DNA from: Ktedonobacter sp. SOSP1-85
GTDB taxonomy: Bacteria; Chloroflexota; Ktedonobacteria; Ktedonobacterales; Ktedonobacteraceae
Reading direction: 5' to 3'
Assembly (NCBI RefSeq): GCF_016587415.1
Contig: NZ_BNJI01000001.1
Location: 4,751,501 to 4,815,500, forward strand
DNA: 64,000 nt
The notes beneath the pieces are model-generated. The model saw only the letters and a list, made by a program, of their open reading frames with translations, had not been told where the DNA came from and made no database searches. Positions 51,255 through 58,374 of this stretch are shown here, one piece after another (the stretch's first letter is position 1; each line of letters begins with the position of its first letter). The translations under genes were made by a program, and so were the position numbers.

Positions 51255-52205
51255 TTATTCCCAGTTCTCTATGCCGACGTGGATGCCCTGGTTCTCCAGC
51301 CAGCGCTCGACGTCGATGGCGGCGCGGCAGCCATCGGCGGCGGCGGTCACGGCCTGGCGATAGCGATGGTCGGTGACGTCACCGGCAGCGAAGATACCAG
51401 GGATATTGGTCATGGTGTACTCGACCGGGTCGATATAGCCCTGGGCGTCCATCTGGACCAGGCCCTTGAAGATCTCGGTGTTGGGCTTGTGCCCGATGGC
51501 AATGAAGAGGCCATGCGCGTCGAGCGTGCTCTCCTCGCCAGTCCTGACGTTGCGCAGGCGTACGCCGGTCACCTCTTCCTCGCCCAGGACGTCGGCGACC
51601 TCGCTCTCCAGGACGATGCTGATCTTCGGATTGTTGCGCGCGCGATCCTGCATGATCTTGCTGGCGCGGAAAGAGTCACGGCGATGGACCAGGGTCACAT
51701 GATTAGCGTAGCGCGTCAGGAAGGTTGCCTCCTCCAACGCGGTATCGCCGCCACCCACGACCACGACATCCTTGCCACGGAAGAAGAAGCCATCACAGGT
51801 TGCACAGGCCGAGACGCCGCGCCCCTGTAAGCGTTGCTCATTGGGCAGGCCCAGCCACTGCGCGCTGGCACCCGTGGCGATGATGATCGTATGTCCCTGG
51901 TACTCGGCGCTATCGGTCGTGACCGTGAAGGGCTTCGCGCTGGTATCGATCTTGATGGCGTCCTCAGGTACCAATTCGGCCCCGAAGCGCTGCGCCTGCT
52001 TCTCGAACTTCTCCATCATCTCCGGTCCCATGACGCCATCCTCGAAGCCGGGATAGTTCTCAACCTCGCTCGTCTGCATCAACTGACCGCCGGTCTGATA
52101 GCCCTGAAGCACCAGGACGGACATATTGGAGCGAGCCGCGTAGATCGCCGCCGTATAGCCCGAGGGGCCTGAGCCGATAATGATTGTGCCGTAAACCTTC
52201 GCCAT
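51255..52205 (-). CDS. trxB: Thioredoxin reductase
   Basis: A 316-residue low-molecular-weight flavoprotein that passes electrons from NADPH through FAD to thioredoxin in the cytoplasm. It has the FAD-binding GSGPSGYTAAIYAARS, the redox-active CATC in SACATCDGFFF, the NADPH-binding VVGGGDTALEEATFL with HRRDSFRA, and the C-terminal FAD motif GIFAAGDVTDHRYRQAVTAAADG. ATG 52205 is preferred over a TTG at 52214, because GAGGA lies about nine bases before it. No thioredoxin gene is adjacent. Confidence 0.95.
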   Translation of the reverse strand: MAKVYGTIIIGSGPSGYTAAIYAARSNMSVLVLQGYQTGGQLMQTSEVENYPGFEDGVMGPEMMEKFEKQAQRFGAELVPEDAIKIDTSAKPFTVTTDSAEYQGHTIIIATGASAQWLGLPNEQRLQGRGVSACATCDGFFFRGKDVVVVGGGDTALEEATFLTRYANHVTLVHRRDSFRASKIMQDRARNNPKISIVLESEVADVLGEEEVTGVRLRNVRTGEESTLDAHGLFIAIGHKPNTEIFKGLVQMDAQGYIDPVEYTMTNIPGIFAAGDVTDHRYRQAVTAAADGCRAAIDVERWLENQGIHVGIENWE

Positions 52206-52417
52206 GTCTCTCAATCCTCACTTTTATTTGGAAGCTAAGTCTGCTTTGCGTATTGCCAGTGAATTGCTTTCGCCTATGAAAACAGCGAGCGCGCCCAATT
52301 TATGCCCGAGTTTTTCCTATAGGCTTGCCCTGCTGATCCTCACCACAAAAAATAATGTCCACTGATTATAACACGCACTTATTCCCTCTCATAGGGATGA
52401 GTTATACTTGACCTACT

Positions 52418-52440
52418 CCCCATGCCTGAAGGGCAGGGGA
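52418..52440. ncRNA. Right-end hairpin, probable 3' part of an omega RNA
   Basis: CCCC-A-TGCC-TGAAG-GGCA-GGGG is typical of IS200/IS605 right ends. In TnpB systems the guide RNA covers the tnpB 3' end and this hairpin, with the guide just beyond the element. The RNA itself is inferred, not seen. Confidence 0.45.
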
Positions 52441-52484
52441 TTCTCTCCCTCACGAGAGGGCCTTCCTGTTTCACCGAGGACCGC

Positions 52485-53628
52485 CTACGCCCCTTTCGAG
52501 GTCGCAGGTCTTACGTTCTCTCCGCAGGCTAATACGACTGCGAGTCCCGCAGCCAGGATGTTGTATGCTGCATTGATGTCTCGGTCATGGCAGACACCAC
52601 AGTCTGGACAGACCCACTCACGTACGTCCAGGGTGAGACTCTCCAGTTTGTGTCCACAGGCGCTACAGGTCTTGCTGGTGGCTTCCCAACGATCAATGAT
52701 GACGACCGTGCGTCCGTACCATGCCGCTTTGTATTCCAGTTGCCGCCGAATTTCGCCCCATCCCACATCACTCATCGCTTTGGCAAGACAATGGTTCTTG
52801 AGCATGCCAGCCACGTGCAAGTCTTCCAGACAGATCACTTGGTTCTCGCGTATCAGTCTGGTGGTGACTTTGTGCTGGTAGTCTCGACGAGTATCGGCAA
52901 TTTTCGCATGCAGACGAGCGACCTTGCGGCGTGCCTTGTCGCGATTTTTGCTCCCCTTTTTCTTCTTCGCATGCTTGCGTTGCGCTTTGGCGAGCTTCTT
53001 CTCGTAACGGTGGAGGTGTTTGGGATTGGGAATCGCCTCCCCATCGGAGGTGATGAGCAGCGATTTGAGCCCCAGGTCTACCCCGATGACCTTCTCTGTC
53101 AGGGAAAGCGGCTCAATCCACTCATCAACCAACAACGAAATGAAGTAGCGCCCCGCTGGATCTTTGGAAACGGTGACACGAGAAATGCGTGCCTCTGCTG
53201 GCAGGGGGCGCGACCACACGATGTCGAGGGGGGCTTGCTGTTTGGCAAGGGTGAGCATGCCATCACGCCACACGAAGGCATTATCCGTATAGGTGGCGCT
53301 TTGCCCTTCGTGTTTCTTCTTGAAGGTGGGGGTATTTAGCGCGGCCCTCAAAAAAGTTTTTGTAGGCGCTGTCTAGATGACGTAATGCCTGTTGCAGGGG
53401 AACACTACTCACATCTTTCAGCCACGCCGTCCCTTCCTCTTTTTTGAGGGCGGTGATGGAGGCACTGAGCTCGGAGGTCTTCATTTTGCGTTTGTGGTCA
53501 AAGTAGGCACGTTTCTTGGTTGAGAGGGCATAGTTGTACACGAAGCGACAACAGCCGAACGTTTGCGCCAGATTGCGCGCCTGTTCGTCCGTTGGGTAAA
53601 ATCGGTACTTATACGCCTTCTTGACCAC
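52485..53628 (-). pseudogene. tnpB: TnpB RNA-guided endonuclease, one frameshift
   Basis: A protein of about 380 residues in two frames. The N-terminal part (MVKKAYKYRFYPTDEQ, LAQTFGCCRFVYNYAL) and the C-terminal part join at a run of five C on the coding strand (53328-53332 as G on the given strand), where one base too many shifts the frame; removing it gives KYPTFKKKHEGQSATY. The RuvC-like site is intact: GVDLGLKSLL (Asp), VICLEDLHVAGM (Glu), CHDRDINAAYNIL (Asp), plus the zinc ribbon CSACGHKLES...CPDCG. The likely start is a GTG at 53628, three bases after the RHH gene stop, suggesting coupling. Inactive unless the shift is an artefact. Confidence 0.85.
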
Positions 53629-53629
53629 G

Positions 53630-53788
53630 TTATTTGCCTTTCTTCTTGGTCTCTTGCTTGAGGTAGTCCTCAAGAGCCTTCAAAATTTCCCCATTAAGGG
53701 AACGGTGATTGTTCTTTGCGCTTTCCTTCATCTGTTTCAGTAGCTCAGGAGGAAAGCGTACCGTAAGTGATTGTGTTTCATGTTCCAT
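53630..53788 (-). CDS. Ribbon-helix-helix regulator of the TnpB element
   Basis: A 52-residue Arc/MetJ-type DNA-binding protein: a beta strand (QSLTVRFPPELLKQM), then helices (ESAKNNHRSLNGEILKALEDYLKQE) and a basic tail (TKKKGK). ATG 53788 is chosen because the predicted promoter places the transcription start at or next to that A, giving a leaderless message. The longer frame from 53833 would run back through the promoter. An inverted repeat spans the promoter, so it probably represses itself and the downstream tnpB, limiting transposition. Confidence 0.75.
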   Translation of the reverse strand: MEHETQSLTVRFPPELLKQMKESAKNNHRSLNGEILKALEDYLKQETKKKGK

Positions 53789-53823
53789 GCAACCATTGTA
53801 ATACCGTATTGGTTGCATGTCAA
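53786..53823 (-). promoter_or_regulatory. Promoter and RHH operator of the TnpB element
   Basis: On the minus strand TTGACA (53823-53818) and TACAAT (53800-53795) are separated by exactly 17 bases. The arms TGGTTGCATG (53810-53819) and CATGCAACCA (53786-53795) form a perfect 10-bp inverted repeat; one arm overlaps the -35/spacer edge and the other the start point and ATG. Only six bases separate the -10 from the ATG. Confidence 0.75.
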
Positions 53824-53884
53824 GCGGTTTCACCCCTCCCTGTCCGCCTCAAAAGGACTCGCTTATATCCCCATGGCTAAAGCC

Positions 53885-54043
53885 CTGTCTCTTATACACA
53901 TTTAACAAAGCGAATTTGCAACGTGGCTAAAGAAGCTGTCTTGAAAGGAAGAGCTGGCAAGTACGCTCTGAAAAGCTCATGCTTGGCATCCCTCTTCTGA
54001 TGCCGCTTCTCATCTCCGTTTGTAATTTGTGTATAAAAGACAG
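53885..54043. mobile_element. 159-bp MITE with Tn5/IS50-like ends
   Basis: Terminal repeats CTGTCTCTTATACACA and the complement of TGTGTATAAAAGACAG match at 15 of 16 positions. The left end equals the first 17 bases of the Tn5 mosaic end. Perfect 10-bp direct repeats GGCTAAAGCC lie at 53875-53884 and 54044-54053, consistent with the 9-12 bp duplications of IS4-type elements. There is no open frame. It interrupts the left-end hairpin of the TnpB element. Confidence 0.8.
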
Positions 54044-54091
54044 GGCTAAAGCCAGGGGTTTTACGCTCGGTGTGGCGTTTATGTATAAAAC

Positions 54092-55591
54092 TTATTTCGC
54101 TACCCAGACGAGGATACGGCCTTCGTAGTACTGCTTTTTGTCGTCACCTGTGACAATGACTGTCTGACTACAGGCGATGTATTTCCCGTTGGGGGACCAG
54201 ACGCCGTTGTAGCCAGTCTCTCCGAAGGTGTAGAGGAGCGTGCCATTACTGGCATCCAGAATCTGAATATTGGTATGCACACTTTGTACTTCGACCTCGA
54301 TGCGGCTGCCATCGGGCGACCAGTTGGCAGAGATAATATTGTTCTCAGCTCTCAATGGCTTGATAGGTTGGCCCGTGTGGGCGTCGACAAGTCGGATGGC
54401 GGTCCCCATTCCGGTGGCGCCATCACCGTCCACAACGGCTATTTGCTCGCTATTGGGCGACCAGCTTAGATTGAGAACATTCGGGTGTTCCCAGAGCTTG
54501 CTCCAGTTTGTGGTGCTCCAGATCATTGCCGTGGACATCTGAGCATCTTGTGCTGATGGGTAGACCAGCGTAGCCAGCGAAGCGCTATCAGGCGACCAGG
54601 AAAGGCCTGTGATGCCATGCGGGAAGATATCTAATGTTTTGATAAGTGTGCCATCGTGCGCGTTCCAGATGAAAAGTGGTGTACGTGGATTGCTGCCGTG
54701 GTAAGTTGCTGCAATATACTTGCCATCGGGTGAGAGCGCGAGATCCTTAAAGTAGAACCCTCCTGAGAGCGAGACCAGGTTGCTGAAGAAGGTACCATGA
54801 GTCGTTGAGCTGCTCAGAAGATGGGAGTTTGTGCTGGTAGTTTCGCTGGGAAGCGTCAGAATTCTGACTCTTTCCGTCGTTTGGGCGTCAAAGACATAGA
54901 TCTTTGACTGGGCCACGACCAGTAGGTATTTGCCATCAGGCGACCAGGCGACATCGCCGAGCAACGTTTCGCCAGGAGTCGGGTAAGTGAGCTTATGCGC
55001 GCCGGTTTTGGCGTCCCAGCTGGTAAGCGTCGTTCTATTGAGCGAGGCTGCCAGGCGCTGGCCATTGGGCGACCAGTGTAGCCCATAGTCCATGTCGTAG
55101 AGCTCAGACCGATACACTACCTTCCCCAATGGCTCGCTTGGAGCGGTCTTTTGTGGGGCTGGTGTGGGTGTTTGCGTATGGGTCGCTGTATTGCCGGGCG
55201 CGTTTCTCTTCTGCTGGGCCGCGTTCAGCACGAGGAGCAGGCTGCCAACCACGGCTACCAGGACGAGGCAGGCGGCCAGAAGCGTGAAGGCCCTGGGCAG
55301 CGTTTTCGGCTTCCGCCCGGCTGGCGCATTCCCGGCGTTTATTCCTCTTCGCTGGCGTTGCTGGGGGAGGGATACGACGTTTATGTCCTGGGGCGTTGTC
55401 GCGTTGAGATTGCTGTGCAGTTTGCTCAGGACGCGCTGCAAGGATTGCTGGTCTTCATGGTCGCGCATGAGGGTCGGCAGGGACCTGGCGAGCCGCTGCT
55501 CTCTCCGCGTGGGACCACCCTCGTGTAAAAGCTGTTCTATCTGTTCATCTACCTGTCCCGGTAGGAAGAAATCTTCGTGTTCTGCCATCAT
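54092..55591 (-). CDS. Membrane WD40-type beta-propeller protein, probable anti-sigma partner
   Basis: A 499-residue single-pass membrane protein. The cytoplasmic N-terminus (LPGQVDEQIEQLLHEGG, then LARSLPTLMRDHEDQQSLQRVLSKL) is followed by one transmembrane helix (FTLLAACLVLVAVVGSLLLVL), a Thr/Pro-rich stalk, and an external WD40-like propeller with six or more blades (WSPNGQRLAASLN, WSPDGKYLLVVAQ, LSPDGKYIAATYH, WSPDSASLATLVY, WSPNSEQIAVVDG, WSPNGKYIACS). It starts 12 bases after the ECF sigma stop. The VDEQIEQLL start resembles VDKQIDACL of the PQQ-propeller protein at 34822, so the two are analogous sigma partners with different sensor folds. Confidence 0.82.
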   Translation of the reverse strand: MMAEHEDFFLPGQVDEQIEQLLHEGGPTRREQRLARSLPTLMRDHEDQQSLQRVLSKLHSNLNATTPQDINVVSLPQQRQRRGINAGNAPAGRKPKTLPRAFTLLAACLVLVAVVGSLLLVLNAAQQKRNAPGNTATHTQTPTPAPQKTAPSEPLGKVVYRSELYDMDYGLHWSPNGQRLAASLNRTTLTSWDAKTGAHKLTYPTPGETLLGDVAWSPDGKYLLVVAQSKIYVFDAQTTERVRILTLPSETTSTNSHLLSSSTTHGTFFSNLVSLSGGFYFKDLALSPDGKYIAATYHGSNPRTPLFIWNAHDGTLIKTLDIFPHGITGLSWSPDSASLATLVYPSAQDAQMSTAMIWSTTNWSKLWEHPNVLNLSWSPNSEQIAVVDGDGATGMGTAIRLVDAHTGQPIKPLRAENNIISANWSPDGSRIEVEVQSVHTNIQILDASNGTLLYTFGETGYNGVWSPNGKYIACSQTVIVTGDDKKQYYEGRILVWVAK

Positions 55592-55603
55592 TGTTTGCTC
55601 TCC

Positions 55604-56158
55604 CTAGATCTTCTCACTACAGACACGGCGCAGCGCATTGAGCGCCCGCGAAAGCAGGACACGTACCGCTCCGTCGCTTTTGCCTACCTGTTTGGCGATA
55701 TCGGCACTACGCATCTCGTGTACAAAACGCAGAGTCAGGATCTGCTGCTGCAAGGGCGGTAGCGTGCCTATGGCCGTGCGTAGTTGCGTGTATTCCTCGC
55801 CACGTAGGGCCGTTTGCTCAGGCGCGTGCGCTTCGTCAGCGAAGAGACCGTCGAAGGCATCCTCCAGCGGTACTGGCACCATGCGAGCAGACCTGCGGTA
55901 GGCATCGACCATCTTGTTGCGCGTCACGCGCCAGATCCAGCGGCGTTGTTCAACTTCAGACCAATCGTGAACCTGCTCGTTCTCCAGCACGGCCGTAAAG
56001 ATATCGAGCAGCATATCCTCGGCGTCTTCCCGCGTGTTCATACGTTGTTTCAGAAAGGTGAAGACAGCTGGAGCATAGCGCTCAAATAGCTCCGTCGTGC
56101 TCGACGATCTGGGATGTATCTTTTGACTCGATCTCAATAACATTCTTTTAAATTCCAT
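55604..56158 (-). CDS. ECF-type RNA polymerase sigma factor
   Basis: A 184-residue ECF sigma factor. Region 2: ELFERYAPAVFTFLKQRMNTREDAEDMLLDIFTAVLEN and RRWIWRVTRNKMVDAYRRSAR. Region 4: LPPLQQQILTLRFVHEMRSADIAKQVGKSDGAVRVLLSRALNALRRV. It is a paralogue of the sigma factor at 36381 and again sits next to a beta-propeller membrane protein. The start is uncertain: neither the ATG at 56158 nor the one at 56143 has a good ribosome binding site. Confidence 0.87.
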   Translation of the reverse strand: MEFKRMLLRSSQKIHPRSSSTTELFERYAPAVFTFLKQRMNTREDAEDMLLDIFTAVLENEQVHDWSEVEQRRWIWRVTRNKMVDAYRRSARMVPVPLEDAFDGLFADEAHAPEQTALRGEEYTQLRTAIGTLPPLQQQILTLRFVHEMRSADIAKQVGKSDGAVRVLLSRALNALRRVCSEKI

Positions 56159-56235
56159 TTTTTTGAATGTACGTACATATCATCCAGGGGCCTCACCCAC
56201 ACAGTCGTCATACACAAGCAGATGTTACATCTATT

Positions 56236-56302
56236 TGTGTCTGATGTGCATGTAGTGGCGGGAAGGCTTCGCCTTCCCGCCACTACATGCACATCAGACA
56301 CA
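56236..56302. terminator. Perfect 67-bp palindrome
   Basis: TGTGTCTGATGTGCATGTAG plus TGGCGGGAAGGC, a TTC loop, then the exact complement. It lies between the divergent sigma gene and the small membrane protein, so it may be regulatory rather than a terminator. Confidence 0.6.
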
Positions 56303-56381
56303 ATCCCAACTATTTTCGCGTTTTTGCGTATAAAACATGGAATAAAATTTATTTTAAATGCATCTAAAGAGGAGCAATGTG

Positions 56382-56822
56382 ATGTCTCATATGCAGGAGC
56401 AAGAAGGACAGGCCAAAGCCTGGCAGGACAGCTATGAAGGCTACCGGGGTGATGACGAGTATCGCCCTGGACAGAGCCGAGAGCAAAAGCTCAACGTTGA
56501 CGGCGACGAGATGTTCGCCGATATGCTCATCAAGCGCATGCGCCAGGAGTCCGGCGCAGACGACAAGGCACGTGAAGAGCTCTCCAAAATGAACATCATG
56601 CGCATGTGGCTCGGTATCATCTCCGTGGTCGCAGTCATCCCTATCTTTATTGCCTTTGGCGTTGCGCTGGCAAGCGGCGTAAGTGGGGGCGCGACGATTG
56701 GCCTGGGCTGGGGCTTCGTCGCGGCCTGTGCCGTGCTACTCTTCACCAACGCCTACTTTAACTGGGCCAGCATCGAGATTGCCAAGCAAATGTATGGTCG
56801 AAAAGAAGAGAAGAAGGGGTAA
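56382..56822 (+). CDS. Small two-helix membrane protein
   Basis: A 146-residue protein of unknown function. The first 70 residues are hydrophilic and charged (QEQEGQAKAWQDSYEGYRGDDEYRPGQSREQ). Two transmembrane helices follow (MWLGIISVVAVIPIFIAFGVALAS and GLGWGFVAACAVLLFTNAYFNW), then a short basic tail (GRKEEKKG). The second ATG, at 56382, is chosen because GAGGAG lies seven bases before it. No motif is recognised. Confidence 0.65.
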   Translation: MSHMQEQEGQAKAWQDSYEGYRGDDEYRPGQSREQKLNVDGDEMFADMLIKRMRQESGADDKAREELSKMNIMRMWLGIISVVAVIPIFIAFGVALASGVSGGATIGLGWGFVAACAVLLFTNAYFNWASIEIAKQMYGRKEEKKG

Positions 56823-56880
56823 TAGATAACAGACAGGAGCTGGATGCAGAGCATCCAGCTCCTGTCTGTTATCTATTACC
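56818..56880. terminator. Bidirectional perfect palindrome
   Basis: GGTAATAGATAACAGACAGG plus AGCTGGATGC, an AGA loop, and the exact complement. It overlaps the ends of both convergent genes (56382-56822 and 56869-57954). Confidence 0.8.
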
Positions 56881-57954
56881 CCAGAGGGCGAGTAGGCGCA
56901 GGGTGTCCTGTACGAGTTGCTCCAGGGGGGCAAGCGCGACATATTCCTCGAAGGAGTGCTCGTTGACGACGCCTGTGGAGACGGTAAAGGCGCGAATGCC
57001 CGAGGCACGGAAGCCGCTGGCATCGCTGCCAATGAAGGTTGGACGTAGCTCAAGCTGTACTCCACGCTCGCGCAGGGCTTCGCCATAGACCTGGAGCAGC
57101 GGCTCGTTGGGATCGACGCGATAGCCACGCGAGTGTGTATTGAACTTGACATGTGCCGAGCCGCCTGCTTGCTGTGCCGTGTGCGTGAATGCCTCCTTAA
57201 GCTCCTGCCTATAGCGCCGAATGGCCGCCTCTGGCTCAAAACTGCGTAGTTCGCCCTCAAGCGTCAGCGTGGCGGGAACGGCGTTGCGCGCGTTGCCAGC
57301 CGTAATGTGCCCGATATTGATGCGCGTCTGATCCTCATTGAGCGCGCCCAGGGTGAGCGGCATCTCGCGGAAGATGCTCAGGACGTTGACGGTCTGGGCT
57401 AGATCCTTACCAGGATGGCCGGTCTTCCCCTCGATGGTGACGTCAAAGGCCTCGTAGGCCGCGCCCTGCGAGACGACCACGCCCGCCTCAAAGGCATTGT
57501 CAAAGACCAGTCCCTCTTCAATATGCCAGGCACTGGCATCGAAGCGCGAGGCCCCACACAGGCCGGTCTCCTCCATGACGGTGAAGAGCAGCACCAGCGG
57601 TGGGTGGGGCAGGCCTTGCTCCAGCGTGCGCCGCAGCACCTCCAGGATGATCGTCAACCCGGCGCAGTCGTCGGCGCCCAGGTTGGTCGCGCCATCGCTG
57701 TAGAGCACATCCTCGCGCAGGACCGGCTCATGCCCCAGACCCGGCGGCACGCGGTCCATATGCGCGTTAAGCAGGAGGGGGCGCCCCTCACCCGGTAGGA
57801 AGGCGATCAAGTTCCCCTGGGAATCAACGGCGCTCTCCAGTCCTCGACTGGCAAGCACACTGGCAAGATACTCGCGCACCTGCTCCTCATGCCCCGAAGT
57901 ACTCGGGAGGCGAATTAACTCCCGCAGCGTCTGATACAATTGCTCCGCGTACAT
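56869..57954 (-). CDS. M20-family metallopeptidase (peptidase T-like)
   Basis: A 361-residue cytoplasmic zinc peptidase of the M20 clan, most like PepT/M20B tripeptidases. Metal ligands and the catalytic acid are visible: LLLNAHMDRVPPG (His and nearby Asp), LGADDCAGL (bridging Asp), FTVMEETGLCGA (catalytic Glu and ligand Glu), FDNAFEAG and VVNEHSFEEYVAL (last His). The dimerisation domain is the central insertion (FDVTIEGKTGHPGKD...). ATG 57954 has AAGGAG eight bases before it; the longer frame from 58089 crosses a family E repeat and is rejected. Confidence 0.87.
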   Translation of the reverse strand: MYAEQLYQTLRELIRLPSTSGHEEQVREYLASVLASRGLESAVDSQGNLIAFLPGEGRPLLLNAHMDRVPPGLGHEPVLREDVLYSDGATNLGADDCAGLTIILEVLRRTLEQGLPHPPLVLLFTVMEETGLCGASRFDASAWHIEEGLVFDNAFEAGVVVSQGAAYEAFDVTIEGKTGHPGKDLAQTVNVLSIFREMPLTLGALNEDQTRINIGHITAGNARNAVPATLTLEGELRSFEPEAAIRRYRQELKEAFTHTAQQAGGSAHVKFNTHSRGYRVDPNEPLLQVYGEALRERGVQLELRPTFIGSDASGFRASGIRAFTVSTGVVNEHSFEEYVALAPLEQLVQDTLRLLALWGNR

Positions 57955-58020
57955 GTATGTCACTCCTTCTGGTAGGTTGCCATTGATAATTGGTGCATCC
58001 ACCAAATCATGAAGGGAAAT

Positions 58021-58112
58021 TGTAGGGTCCATGCTGGCATGGACTCTCTCTGCCGGGAAGACATACTCGCCCTCAGCAAATAAGCCCATGCCAGCATGGA
58101 CCCTACAACTTG
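58021..58112. repeat. Inverted pair of family E repeats
   Basis: GTAGGGTCCATGCTGGCATG at 58021 and CATGCCAGCATGGACCCTAC at 58086 are exact complements, separated by about 45 bases. The pair lies in the promoter region of the M20 peptidase gene. Confidence 0.7.
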
Positions 58113-58374
58113 CTCAATGTACCACATCGTACCACGTATATATATCCATCACACATGTCACTGCGCCACAAGTAGCATCTCCCACGTAAGCACCCAGTGT
58201 AGGTGCGTACGCAAGTAGCGCACTAGGCGTTGTTTCCTGGTGCCGCTTCAGCTATAATTGAGGCTAACGAATGCGCTTCATTTCTAGCTCTTTGGTTTAA
58301 CATTTCCACTCATACGCACAATTTGCCCCGGAGGGCACACACGTCCCACACCACTAGAGGGGGAGCATGCCCGC

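Larger units (their letters stand above)
52409..54075 (-). mobile_element. IS605/IS1341-type TnpB element, broken and nested
   Basis: Contents: a small RHH gene, a frameshifted tnpB and sub-terminal hairpins at both sides. The right-end hairpin (CCCCATGCC-TGAAG-GGCAGGGG, 52418-52440) follows the tnpB stop, with GGTCAAG as the probable end. A like hairpin at the other side (CCCCATGGC-TAAA-GCCAGGGG) has been split by a 159-bp MITE. No tnpA is present, so it is an IS1341-like element. The guide-RNA (omega RNA) would be read from the tnpB 3' end through the right-end hairpin. Boundaries are approximate. Confidence 0.7.

Noticed and set aside
53885..54043. Tn5-end sequence considered as a tagmentation adapter left in the assembly
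   Set aside because: The sequence continues differently from the adapter after 17 bases, has a diverged inverted partner at the other end, and is bounded by a 10-bp target duplication within a restored hairpin. An artefact would not make that.
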